A stretch of 40,539 nt of DNA from Hypsibius dujardini (Eukaryota > Tardigrada > Eutardigrada > Parachela > Hypsibiidae). The stretch lies in assembly GCA_001579985.1 (NCBI GenBank), contig LRSR01004644.1, positions 1 through 40,539 on the forward strand, given 5' to 3'. Shown one piece after another: positions 22,501 to 33,537 of this stretch. The translations under genes were made by a program, and so were the position numbers. Numbering within the stretch: the stretch's first letter is position 1; every line of letters starts with the position of its first letter. The notes below the pieces were generated by a model, which worked only from the letters and a program-made list of their open reading frames with translations, made no database searches and was not told where the DNA came from.

Positions 22501-25433
22501 TAATTCTAGTAATTAGTAATAAAAATAATAACTTGATGCTATTTATTATTCTAAATTTTAAAATATAATTTAAAATCTATAATTTACTACACGAGGGTGT
22601 AATATTTTACTATACAGTATATTGAGGCGCATTACATTTTCCAAAATATTAATATTATGGTGATATACAAGTGCATTAGGCAAAATTTTGTACATTAGTC
22701 TTAAATGTATGTGTGCATAATGACGTTTATAGCAGGTAACACGATACCAAAGCATAATTAATTATTTGGTTGAATATTTGTTTTTGTGATCAGGTATGAT
22801 CGAGTACGCCCTCATCACCGCCGGTATTGTCTTCATCATGTGGCAGTCCGTCGGGAAGAGCCCTCATGGACACAACAGGGAAAATCAGCACGTTGGCAGC
22901 AGGCGTCACCCGAGAATGTTCTCGGTGGATTGTTCACACGCGGCGAACGGTCTTTTTGCGGGTGTCCTTATTATCGTTCTTACCCTCGTGGGTCTCATCT
23001 TCTACTTCTTGTACCTGCACACCACCCAAACTGGCCCAGAATCGGAGTTGATGGCGGGCTTATGTGCCGACATTTTGGACGTGACCCTCAATTCGGTCGG
23101 CCTGCTGGCGGTGCTGTATTGCGGATGGCAGTTTTTTAGGAAACTTCAAAGAATTCATGTGCATAACGCTAACATGGAACTTGACGATGGCCTGCTGATT
23201 CTGACAATGGTAACCGGCTTCAATTCTACCAAATTTTCAGTGCCGAGTCACTGAACTAAAAGTTTACTTACAGACTTTAGATTACTTTAGATTGGTTTAA
23301 GCATCAATAATATACTTCATTAAAAAGAGAAACAGAAATAAATAGGTTAAAGGTAATAAATTGCAAACTCAGAATGTTTGACAAAAAATAACATTTGCCA
23401 AATTAGATCCCTTAAAAATCAGAATCGATTACAGCTCAACATATTCATTAGTCATGAGTTAGTGTATTTGAAGCTTGTTTATCAGCGTTAGATTCGTTTA
23501 GCGATCAATGACACTATCTTTCATTGAAAATAAAGACCATGAGAGAATATAAGTATATTATTGAAAATTCGAATGAAACCCGATTCATATATTTCATATA
23601 AACTTTTCAGAAATAAGATATGAAGATGGTCAACTTCACGTTCTGGATAGAAAAATAACTAGATTATTACGAAATGAATTTTATTTCGCAGATTGGGGTA
23701 TACGCTTATTCAGTGTTGAGTATTATCGGCAGTATGGGCGGCGAGGGTGCAATGAATATTCTGTCCGTCCTGGGGGACATTTTGGAGCTTGTCCAATCAA
23801 CGTTGCAGACTATTTTCATCTTCGACGCTTCCAAACGGTCGTTGATGTACCCCATCCCAGAGAGGCGAAACAGTGACCGCCGCGAGAGTGACATGGAACA
23901 TCGCCTGAAAACTCTGCATTTTGATAAACCCGGCAGGGAGATGCTGACCCTTTTGTTGGCTATCAATTTCGGACAGTGGGCAATTGACGTAAGTTTCTTT
24001 TCTAGTCGACAAAGGAAACAATAATTTTGTTAAAGTAAGTTAGTTGTGAGGCTCAGACGTCACTAAAATATCAGCGAATATATATCTCATAATTAGAATG
24101 ACATCATTTGATCCATTAATTATAGTGAGAATGTATCCAATCAAATTGCCCTACTGATCTAAATGAATAATAGAATAGAAAATTGAGAAGCTTAGTTTCG
24201 TGGACGTGCTCTGCACATGCCTATTTTCTACAGGCTGTGACGATATTGCAACTATTTTACTGTATTCTTTTGGGCTCCCTTGCCCCCTCGTCGCTAGTCA
24301 TAAAAGCAACAACGAGCGGACAGTTCTATGTCGAAATTATTTGCACAGCCAGGCACAGAAAGTTCACACTTTAGTACACCGTAAAGGCATTATTAGGTAG
24401 CTTCTTTTGTCGATCCTCTTTCATACGATGAGATAAGAGAGGCTCTAGCAAAACCGCTATAGTACAATAGGCAAACAGACAGTACCAGGAAAACATCCAT
24501 AAAATTTAATGCATTACTACTACAAGTATACTTCATTGCACATAGAATCGTGTTTAATCCTGATCCTGTTTCAACACTAAGCATATGTATCCTCAATCCG
24601 CTGAAAAATAGTATTTCACGCCATTCGTCTCAAAAAATTGGGATGGTAAGCCAGACGTCTCAAAAACGCACAGTTATGGCGCGCCAATTCGACCTTCCCC
24701 CACAAATTAAAGCTCGCGTGGCCAAGCGATTCACCAACTTCGTTTACTAAATCTATCTTACAAAACTCTCCACAACAGTAACTACATAACCAGACAACCA
24801 CCCATGCTTAAATCTAGACCAACTGTCTAAACCATTTATTTTAAAAATAAGCAAGCTATTGTCATCTTTTGCAACCCCTGGTGTGCTCAAGGTACGTTCG
24901 TAAAAACTGCTCAGAACTATAAATTTTCCCTTCTACACCAGAGTGTAGTGATGTCAGAAGGGGAAATCCACTAGAGATGGCGCTACGTGCCAACCTAATC
25001 TTCTAGTTGATCAAATGAAAATGGAACAACTCACTCTTAAACTATTTCTAGATCATGTGCACTCTTCGAGCGGAGACCAACACTGTACCGAAAGAATTTT
25101 TCGGCACGCAACAGTACGTCTAATTATTCAACCTGAACTATCTGCCATATGTGTACGTCTCTCACTTACGGGGATACATGCATTTCTATTATTCTCTAGG
25201 TGGGCTGTTATGTTGCACGTCACCGTGCCATTGGTCATTTTTTATCGGTAAAAGCAAGGCTAAGTCATCCCGGCACCTGTAATTGCAGTAACATGACAAA
25301 GTAGAATCTATTCCTAATTTGCTCTCCTAGATTTCACTCCACCGTCTGCCTGTTCGACATCTGGAAGCATTCGTACAAAGTCCACCGGCCACCCCGAGTA
25401 CACGCCAAGCCAGATCTGCCAACAATCCATTAA
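19078..25433 (+). CDS. Otopetrin-family proton channel
   Basis: Ten exons join in frame: 19078-19406, 19642-19977, 20055-20175, 20792-21160, 22136-22472, 22794-23209, 23692-23988, 25052-25113, 25200-25247 and 25331-25433 (stop TAA). All use GT-AG and give 805 residues. A long polar N-terminus of about 225 residues precedes twelve predicted membrane spans, the first in exon 3. Family hallmarks are RFGLAHLVATDICIW in exon 5, LYPCMIEYALI across the exon 5/6 joint, TMIGVYAYSVLSIIGS across 6/7, INFGQWAID at the end of exon 7, and VIFYRFHSTVCLFDIWK across 9/10. Otopetrins are plasma-membrane, acid-activated H+ channels. Exons 8 and 9 are only 62 and 48 nt. I chose the ATG at 19078 because the frame upstream has no ATG. 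The product should be functional; no key motif is broken. Confidence 0.95.
19501..19553 (+). repeat. (CTGT)n microsatellite in otopetrin intron 1
   Basis: Some twelve tandem ctgt/cctg units lie about 90 bp upstream of the exon 2 acceptor. Confidence 0.9.
20176..20791 (+). repeat. A-rich low-complexity intron (otopetrin intron 3)
   Basis: From about 20200 to 20730 the + strand is dominated by A with scattered aataataaaa, aaaataaa and gataat units and very little C. Reverse-strand frames here (for example 20422-20664) are artefacts of this composition. Confidence 0.7.
21455..21737. mobile_element. Foldback MITE, 'GGGGGCGGAGCT' family, copy F (partial, diverged)
   Basis: This copy is in otopetrin intron 4. 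It keeps one arm (actggaagatttcattt ... ttttgtcacatcctttcac) and the tip cccgccccctcacttccaaaacac, with most of the second arm missing. Confidence 0.55.
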
Positions 25434-27515
25434 GTTTGGTTGGATATTGATACAAAGCCAGACAGCGACATTTAATATAATTTTATCGCAAATTTTATCT
25501 GGCATAACTAACTTTATCTTTTTACTCTGTACATTCTCTCGCCCGACATTGAAATGCTGAATGGTCTGGCTTTTTATGTTACAGCAAACTTATTTAGACG
25601 CCTTTATTTACATTCAAATTCAGATTTCGAACCAATGACTTTATCATTATAAACACACTTATATGTCCGTACTAGCGATAGGCATATTTCATGCTAGTCT
25701 ATAGTAGTTACTCCACTTATACAGTGATGATCGTATAAACATGTCTTGACCAGACCCGATTCAAAACTTAAATTTGAGTCCGAAATGGCATCAGTTCTAT
25801 ATTCATTGTTGGAACATCAAGGGAAGCTAGGCTTGCCATCAGAACAGAAAACGGGATGACCAATAAATAGGCCTAATCAGGGACTGATTTCAGGAATTTG
25901 CAGGTCGGAACCAAGACCACTCATGGTGAGGCTTCATGATGGACAAAGGGGCAAAAACACATTTTTTCAAAATTGAATCCAAAAGTCATTTTCATAACAT
26001 TCCAGCACAATTTCTATAGCTTACTCTTGGATGTGAAGCTTTCCTGTGAACATAATTCAGAATTCATTTTTATTTCTTCCCTAATTGTTGAAGATCTTGT
26101 GCAAAATGTTCTTACCTTTGCCTTTGATTATATGTCGTTTTTGGAACCGCACTTCAATGGATCCTCCTTACATTGTATCGACAATTTTTCACGGTTTTAA
26201 TTATTTTTCTAAGATCACTTCAATAGATCGTCTTTGTATTGCATATCATTCCCATCCAAGCAGATTTGCCCCACCCAGGCCCCACACACCCACTAGTACT
26301 CACCCACCCAGACCCAACTTTAACAAATTGTCATTCTTTTGACGGCTTGAAGACAATTGAACCTGCTGACGGGAAAATAGACATCGCCATAGTGAGACGA
26401 TGTTTGAAGAAATATTCTTCAAATGTGTGAATTTCATTACATATTCCGCATGAATTGAATATATGACGTCGTTCTAATGCGAAAATTCCGGCATCGAACG
26501 GTAATAAGCGAAGCCAACTATCGTAGTGTATTATAAATGTATTTCGAACATCGACTAAAAATTGCAAACAATTGTGATGAGCATCAGTCGATCGATTTTG
26601 GGAAAATAATTGGGATAAAGTCGGAATTGAAATCAAAAGCCGATGACATATTGGAATTAAAATTTTACGTTGATTCATTTTCCCAAGTAACAAGCTATCC
26701 TACCCCCGGATCAGTACAACCGGTTCTATGGAGTAGGTTTCCATTTGAAAATCCGCTAACGTTATCAATAAGAGCCACCAAACGTTTAAGTCTTTTTTGA
26801 TCTACCTGTAAATTCGAAAACATACTGTCACACTTGCACTAATTTGGTGGTCCCAATTTAAGAAAGGAAAGATCGTATAATCCACCAGCAGAAACACAGA
26901 TTAGGATTAGATTCGTAGACATGGATTCTGCACGCCCGCACGTGTCTCTGAGAACCATGTAACGTACCCTGTAAATAAACTTCAATTGTTTGTGATTTTT
27001 TGCTAACAATTAGTACGAGGAAAACGTCCCAATGCTGAGCAATAGTGCACATTATATCATCATTGTTTGTCGATAATTTGGGTTTAACAAATCGACCATA
27101 GATTGAATATCCATATTTGACAATAATTTTGTTAAAAATAAACTAAAATTCCTTTTATTTAAAAAAAATGAATCTTGTGGCTTTTTTGATAATATACGAC
27201 ACAATCTTACCCTATTTGTTCTGTTGTGCGCATCATTTATGCCAAACCAAAACTTGCGCAGCATTGGGACTTTTACTTGGTATACATGTTTTCGAACGTT
27301 AATTCAAAGCTGTCCGAGGTTTTATCGACAACTATTTTTAATGATTGGTCTTGATATGCACTCTTTCCAGTTATTTCACGAGAAACAACATGATATGACA
27401 TACTTTAATACTTCTAATAGTGGTATAACACAGCTTGGCAAGCATTCTTACGCCGCCGAATAATTTGACAAGCTAAATAGCGACGCAATTTCATTGACGG
27501 ACCAATTAGCGAAGG
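25434..27515. other. Intergenic region between convergent otopetrin and PDZ-tetraspan genes
   Basis: This 2.1-kb region has no supported gene. A fragment of the AGAGGCTCGTT-family MITE lies at about 25901-25986. A 120-codon frame on the minus strand (26331-26693) ends with a CxxC...H pattern and is treated under findings as a weak transposon-relic candidate. Confidence 0.55.
25901..25986. mobile_element. Fragment of the AGAGGCTCGTT-family MITE
   Basis: caggtcggaaccaagaccac, then gatggacaaaggggcaaaaaca and tttttcaaaattgaatcc, align with the left arm of the copy at 33047. No terminal repeat is left. Confidence 0.5.
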
Positions 27516-29891
27516 TTAGACTTTGTTTTTTATTCTAGTATCGCTCAGATTATGCCTCCTCCGCAGGGTAATAATTACCACCAAAGCGATTGCAAATAAA
27601 ATGAGGAAGATGTGAAACACAAAAACGGCAACTTTCAGCCTGAGCAATGTGTCAATGTCGTATTTCATCTGCTCACCGGAATCACGGACCGTTTGATGCC
27701 GCAGGTAAATGGCGATACTAGCCCCCAAGAGAGCAATGGAATTGGCCAGTGCCAGGCACTGCAGCCCGAGATTGCACCAATAAAAGGTCTGTTCCTTCTC
27801 CAACGGCACCGTTATCACGCTGCTCCACAGCCCGATGGCTCCGGCGACGGCGGCAAATGCCCCGACGTAGATGCCGGCGTATTCCACGCCGTATATGTGA
27901 GCGGAAAACAAGCCAGCGGCTACAAAAAGATGAGAAGATTAAGTTTGTCTCTTTCGTTTTAGCAATTAGTACAATGTGAGAGCAAGCAAAATAATTACTG
28001 GGACTGATTAAGGACTATGCCTACACTACTGCTACATTTACAAGGCCACGATGTGTCGAGTATTCGCTGTATTTCTCTACGCATTTTTAAATGGTTAGAC
28101 ACATATATCAATGTACCAGTCCACTTCAAAAGTAATGATCTTACATTTTTCCTACTACCAGAGTAATGAGAAAAACTGCAACCCATAAATTTAGTGTATT
28201 CATATTTCCATTCAAAATTAAATTAAAAAATTTGAAGAACTGGTTGAAGGTTAAAGCATGCCTTGGCTGAAAATAAATTGACAGCAGCTGGTTTTGCCAC
28301 CTGGAAAAAATGAACTGAATTTCCTCAATTATGGAAACCTAAGTGAATTGTACCTGCCCTCTAGCGCTTGAATTGTAGTTTTGTGAGTTTTGCTTGAACT
28401 GGACACTGTTAATGGCGAAAGATACTTGTATTTCAAACATAATCAGCTTCGTGAGAAAAATAAATAGAGTTGCCAAATTCAGAGGCGTAACGGACTTTTC
28501 GGGAAGGGGTGGGCAGTTTAGCCAGGAAGAGAGGGCAGTTTTCCTTACGAATAAAAATTAAAAATCGCCCCCCCCCAGGACAGGATCTCGCTTGATCCTC
28601 TCAGATTCTGCTGTCTGCTTGATTTAATTTCCAATTCGTGATTGATTGATTGTTGCCTCGTTTTCTTAATGAAGCAATGGTTTCAACATGTGGCGAACAA
28701 AAACAACCTAATTGAGCCGACTTTTAGGGATGGTAAATACCGAAATTACTGTACCTGATTAGTGTTCCTATGCAAAAAAAACTTAGCGACTACGGATTTT
28801 TAGTTTAAACCCTTTTAGTGACCAAGGGTTTTCTCGTTTCTCAGCTAAATTTTTAGTTACGAAAACGTTCCATATATTGTTTTGGTCAACTAAATAACTT
28901 AAAGCCAAAACATTAGCTACTTAAAGTTTGAGTTTAATTTAAGTTTTAATTTTTTTACGGCTGTAGCCTATTTTTTTCCCCTGCGGCTTTGAGGTTGAAC
29001 AGACTTACTAACACATTCCAAGATGAGCACAATCACACCGACTAGCATCTGTATGATGAACAGCCCCTGGAACAGGCACCCATGGAAGCGCGTCTGCGTG
29101 GTCTGTGGGAAGAGCTCCTTATTGTTCCACAAGCTCTGACTCTTCTGTCGTTCCTGATCCTTCGTCCGTTGTTGCTGCTGCTCCGTACTTATGGACAATG
29201 AACCCGAAGATTTAATCCCGATCGCAGAAGCAGAAGCTTCATATGAATCCTTCCCAGACGGCTCGCTACTTATGGCAACCTTTTTCGCCGACAAACTCCT
29301 CGCCGAAAAATCTGCCGAAATAGTCCGAACCGTCTTTTTACTACCGTCTTTTCGTGACAGATTATCACGCTCCTCCCCTAATTCCTCCGTGGACGAATTC
29401 CAGTCTTCGTCGGTGAAATTACGAGAGTAGCTCAATCCGACCAGCAGCTGCTGCAGCGTCCGTACCACGGCCACATCCTGCGACCGACGAACCTGCAACG
29501 CAACCGGTCCATTCGGCAGGCTCTTGAGGATGACCGCTGCGGTAATTCGGTCGACTTCCTGGACGTTTTCGTCATTGATCAGTTGGACCTCGTCGTTGAC
29601 GCGTAGGCCAGCCCGTTTGGCGGGGCTGTCCTCGATGACACTCGCGACGAAGACCCCGGAGAGGGTCTCCGAGTCGACAATGCTGAAGCCGAGTCCGTGC
29701 GAGGAGTCTTTGTTGAGCTGTATGTTAATGATCTGGGCGAAGTTGTCGTGGATGCCGTGTTGGTCGGATTCACCCGAGTCAAAGCTCCCGTCGCCGAGGT
29801 TGGCGGTCTGAGCGAGGGTTTTTGCAGCCAAGAGCAGCGTTGGGAGGGATTGATCCGTGCTGGAGACCTCCCGAACCCTGGTGGGCTTCAT
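27516..29891 (-). CDS. PDZ domain fused to a CD20-like four-span membrane domain
   Basis: Two exons on the minus strand, 29891-29009 and 27919-27516, are joined by a GTAAGT...TTTTTGTAG intron (phase 1), giving 428 residues. Residues about 54-136 form a PDZ domain with the carboxylate-binding loop GLGF at 66-69 and the SPAKRAGLRVNDEV block. A Ser/Glu/Lys-rich linker follows. Four hydrophobic spans come next: about 275-294 (LFIIQMLVGVIVLILE), 306-328, about 340-365 and about 395-417. The Ile-Gln ... Gly pattern of span 1 and the YAGIYVG ... AGAIGL of span 2 recall CD20/MS4A-like tetraspan proteins. The C-terminus is a short basic tail. A cytosolic PDZ tethered to the membrane, perhaps scaffolding channels or junctions, is inferred. 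The start at 29891 is preferred over an in-frame hydrophobic extension to 29981. I do not recognise a named orthologue. Confidence 0.85.
27529..27534 (-). promoter_or_regulatory. Poly(A) signal overlapping the last codons of the PDZ-tetraspan gene
   Basis: On the minus strand AATAAA falls in ...AGAATAAAAAACAAAG, eleven bases before the stop codon at 27518-27516, much like the arrangement at 2952-2957. Confidence 0.4.
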
Positions 29892-30603
29892 TATCGAGCA
29901 AACAAAAAACAACAATAAAAATTCACGAAAGTAAAGAAAGAATTCCGAAAATATAACAGCGAAAATATCGCATTGAAACAACTACGTTGATTCATGAGAA
30001 CAGTGAGTGATATTTTTGTAAGCAGTCGGATGAACAATATGCTTCGAAAAAGCCTCAGGATGCATTCTGCACTGTAGTTATCGCCGTTGCTTCAAGCAAG
30101 GTATCTCAGAAAAGGAGCTTCTAAAGCGAGCTGCGCATAGTTTAGATGGAGAATCATACGGCTCGTTTGTTTTTGCCCGGGGGGTAAGAATGGCCAGAAA
30201 TTGTGAACAGAGGAAATTACTATGCGGCGTGAATTGACATTGTACAAAGTCTCACACGTTGCCGTGGGAGGAGACCGTCACGTACACACTGGCTGTCAGG
30301 TGCGCCGATCGACAAGATCGCGAACGACAACGATGAATTCACGGCTGTGTGTGATCAACTTACAAGGCCGGCTCCACTCATAAAGGCTTCTCGCGATGGT
30401 GCTGATAACTTCCGTTTGTTTAGCGCATGTGCGGAGGACTCGCACTAAATGTGTAAATGGACTTTGAGCCATTGTTTTAACTTAGCATGTGATTATAGTG
30501 TGAGAGTTCGTGGATGGGTCTACCTTCTGAGGACAATGGAAAATATTTTTAGGGTCATTTGAGAATCGCTGTTCAAGAAAACTAAGCATAAGTAGAGAAA
30601 GTT
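29892..30603. other. Upstream region of the PDZ-tetraspan gene
   Basis: This 0.7-kb stretch has no coding region that I can support. It should contain the promoter of the minus-strand gene; I see no clear core element. Confidence 0.5.
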
Positions 30604-31797
30604 ATCTTGGGACGATTTTCCGAGGGGGATTTCAGAACGTTTCGCCTTTACATTTTCGTAATAGAGCTATAAATATGATGATTTTCAAAACTAATTTCAC
30701 GATTCAGGATATGAACTTTTTTGGCAGAATTTCAAAGTTGGGAAAATACTGAAATATTTCATTTTCCTCATTTTGACTGTAAAAACTTAAGGTGAGGGCT
30801 ATGCTCACAACCCTACACAACCTTTCGTTATGCTCACAACCCACGCAACCTTTTCAATTATCAACTGCTATGTACACAACCTTTTTTGGCCAACTGTTAG
30901 ACATAATCTTTAGCTGTGTACACAACTTTTTCCCGAAAACCCATCAAAGAATATAATTAAGGTCGTTGCCACGCAAAATCTTCTTTCACACAGGCAACGC
31001 CTTCTTGCATATTTCAAACCCGTCCCAGTTCGGAATATCTGTTTGTGTGTCGTCTTATTAAATAGCGTTTACAATGTGCATGATGTCACGTACTTTTTAA
31101 GCATTACTTCCAGTGCAACTGAATCATATATTAGAAATAACGAAGAACTAGAGAACAGCAATGACATCAATGCCATGCTCCAAGCCATCCTCTGGAAAAG
31201 GTTATGTGCATAGCTAAAGGTTGTGTCTAACAATTGGCGAAAAAGGTTGTGTACATAGCAAGGAATAATAAAAAAGGTTGTGTGAGTTCTGAGCATAGCG
31301 AAAGGTTGTGTAAGGTTGTGGGCATCGCTCTCTCCAAAACTTAATTTTGATAAATGGTTAAATTAAAAACAAATTTCAATGTTCGTCTCAGATTTCATTT
31401 TGAAATCGATTGGCACCAGCAGAAATTTTTTTAACGTCAGGGGGCGAAGCTACTAGTTATTGTCGAGCCCGATTGGGAAGTTATGAGTGATATTCCGGAA
31501 ATAGCCCGCCCCCTCACATCCAAAAAAGATTCTGCTAGTGCCAAACGATTAAAATTGATTTTTGAAAAGGACAGTATCAAAATTCCTTAAATTAAGTTAT
31601 TCTGCAAACATGAAGCTTTTACGGTCAAAATTTAGAAAAATGGAATCTTCCAATTTTTTCCCAACTTCGAAATTCCGCCGAAAAGTCATCCTATTCTGAC
31701 CAATAAAATAAATTTGAAAATCATCATAATTATAGCTCTATTATGAAATTTAAAACGGATATATTTTGGACTGCCCGTCTGAAAATCTTCCCAAGTA
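30604..31797. mobile_element. Foldback MITE, 'GGGGGCGGAGCT' family, copy C, interrupted by a second element
   Basis: Ends ttgggacgattttccgaggg at 30604 and ctgaaaatcttcccaag near 31797 match copy B, as does the tip cagggggcgaagct ... cccgccccctcacatcc. Removing the insertion at 30791-31335 and one target copy restores about 640 bp, the length of copy B. Confidence 0.85.
30791..31335. mobile_element. Nested 545-bp foldback element with 9-bp target duplication
   Basis: It begins GGTGAGGGCTATGCTCACAA and ends with the inverse, ttgtgggcatcgctctctcc. The target duplication AAAACTTAA is perfect at 30782-30790 and 31336-31344. The arms of about 150 bp consist largely of spaced repeats of CTATG(C/T)(A/T)CACAACC. 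A 9-bp duplication fits Mutator-like elements, and there is no transposase frame. It inserted into copy C and so is younger than it. Confidence 0.9.
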
Positions 31798-31965
31798 AGA
31801 TATATAGGATTGATTATCTTTTACCAATTTCGGGCATGCTTGTAACTTGACAACGGCAATAGATGACAGAGCTGCAATGCTTATCTCGCCATTTAATCCA
31901 GCAGCAAGCAATGCATCGGTTGATTCAAAATTGTTTATCAAAAAAATAACCATGTAAGCTTGTCT

Positions 31966-32607
31966 TCAACCTCGCTGTTTCAGCTTATTAGGCAGACCGA
32001 TTAAAGTGTTGAGGATTTCGCTGTTCCGCTTCTGCATCGGAACTGTAGGGATACGAAGTGGACGGACCATTTGTCGTGGTAGTGTGGCCATTTCACTTGC
32101 TGCTCCTCCGATGGGTATCCCACTACCAAGAGCTGGTTGTGCGCTTTGCTGGTTATACATTTCGTCCGATATTGAGTCAATCACATCCTAAGTAGAGAAG
32201 GAGTTCTGAACATTACAAACGCAAGGGGAATACTACAAAGTTTTGATGATAAAACTCTGTTCTACAGTTAAATAATCATTTGGTACTACAAAGGAAAAAC
32301 CACCAATTAATGCACATGTAATGTTAAAATAAAGCAATTAATAATAAATTAATTAATAAAAACACTACATAAATGATCTTAAACTAATTAAAATAAAAAG
32401 TCATAAGTAATTAGTTTATTAAAAAATAATCTTATAATAATCTTATAATAAAATAAAATACCAAAGTTAATAAAAGTGTTTAAAACATACCGCATTCCGG
32501 CTGAGAAATTCTCCATCAAACCGTGGCTCCAGGTAGACCCATACGGCGGAGGAGGTGGCGAACATCGCCGCTAACACACAGGTAAAAAAAAGAACGCGTG
32601 AATCCAT
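31966..32607 (-). CDS. PDF-like neuropeptide precursor (copy A)
   Basis: Two exons, 32607-32491 and 32187-31966 (phase 0, donor GTATGT, acceptor TACTTAG), encode 112 residues. Residues 1-21 are a signal peptide (MDSRVLFFTCVLAAMFATSSA). After a spacer comes a QKR cleavage site, then NSEILNTLIGLPNKLKQR, a Gly and the stop. The predicted mature peptide has 18 residues with an Arg-amide end. Length and the NSEI-N-L-G-LP pattern match pigment-dispersing factor/hormone, secreted peptides acting on a class B GPCR in circadian and arousal circuits. The family usually ends in Asp/Asn-Ala-amide, so the basic end is distinctive. The frame extends upstream to 32685 but without an ATG, so 32607 is the start. 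It is paired with copy B in inverted orientation. Confidence 0.9.
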
Positions 32608-32694
32608 CCGAAAATACTGTTTGAGGCGACTGAGGGTTTCACAAATCAGAATGTGATATTTAAGTTGAAGGATACTTTTTGCCAATGGCTCTGC

Positions 32695-32702
32695 TTTTTA
32701 TA
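32695..32702 (-). promoter_or_regulatory. TATA box of PDF-like gene A
   Basis: TATAAAAA on the minus strand, 88 bases upstream of the start codon, predicts a short 5' UTR of about 60 bases. Confidence 0.65.
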
Positions 32703-33046
32703 ACGCTCTAAAAGCTTGGAATTGGTTATTCGTTCCCTGATCGAAATATGCCGTTATATGGAGTTCTTCGCGAGACTTCTACTGTAGGAAGGGCAGGGTG
32801 TGGCCTAGAAGAAATACGTCCTCAGTGTCTGATCTAGTGGTCAGTGAAGCGAAAACTAGGTTATGCATGGGCGGTTGTGTGGGTAAAGCCTCTGGACTAC
32901 GGGGTCGCTAATCCCGGGCGAGGCCACAGACGTGCGTTGTCCGACATTTGAGGTGTGTACTACGAAAGAGATGCTTCATGTAAAATTGCATACGTCTAAC
33001 GTCCAAAATACACACACGAAATAGGATTGGCATCTTGAATGTAGGC

Positions 33047-33537
33047 AGAGGCTCGTTTAAGATCCTTACAAATCGGAACTAGGACTCCTCATGCAGCGCC
33101 AGGGGGTGAACAAAGGGGCAAGGTACTTTTTTTCAAGATTGAACCCGAAATTTGGCCACTTGTCCTTGATAATTTTTAAACTTGTATGAGGTAATTATTT
33201 CGAAACATTTTTAAAAGCATCAGTTTTTTGTCAAATTTAGACCGTTCTTGAATGTTTGAATCTCGCAATTTAATTAATCAAAAGAATCCTTATACTGGAC
33301 CTAACCAAGCCTTAAATTTGAACAAAAAACTGATGTTATTGTAAATGCTTTCATATCCCAAGGGAGGGGTTTGGAAATCGGACCCCTACTCCCCCCCCAC
33401 AAGTTTCAAAATGATCAGGGACAAGAGACCCAATTTTAGGTTCAATCTTGAAAAAAGAATTTTGCCCCTTTGTCTAACCCCTGGCCCTACCGTTAGGGGC
33501 CCAGGCTCCGATCTGTAAGCACCCTCAACGAGCCTCT
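33047..33537. mobile_element. Foldback MITE, family 'AGAGGCTCGTT', copy 2
   Basis: 491 bp. The ends agaggctcgtttaagatcct and ctcaacgagcctct are inverted, and the arms pair for at least 140 bp (acaaaggggcaagg with gccccttt, caagattgaacc with ggttcaatcttg). An inner palindrome around catcagttttttgt / acaaaaaactgatg adds to the hairpin. The flanks (gaatgtaggc / gaatgtgagg) hint at an imperfect target duplication. It lies between the two PDF-like genes. Confidence 0.8.

Noticed and set aside
24183-24750. Additional otopetrin exon in intron 7
   Set aside because: Exon 7 (ending NFGQWAID) continues directly into exon 8 in family alignment; the frames here lack family motifs.
29191-29918. Several plus-strand frames of 70-95 codons
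   Set aside because: They are antisense shadows of the PDZ exon.
29892-29981. Hydrophobic N-terminal extension of the PDZ-tetraspan protein
   Set aside because: It would place a membrane span before a cytosolic PDZ domain. The ATG at 29891 begins the polar N-terminus and suits the domain order better. Not fully excluded.
32608-32685. Extension of PDF-like gene A upstream of the signal peptide
   Set aside because: No ATG; the frame runs towards the TATA box, and the signal peptide begins at the Met at 32607.
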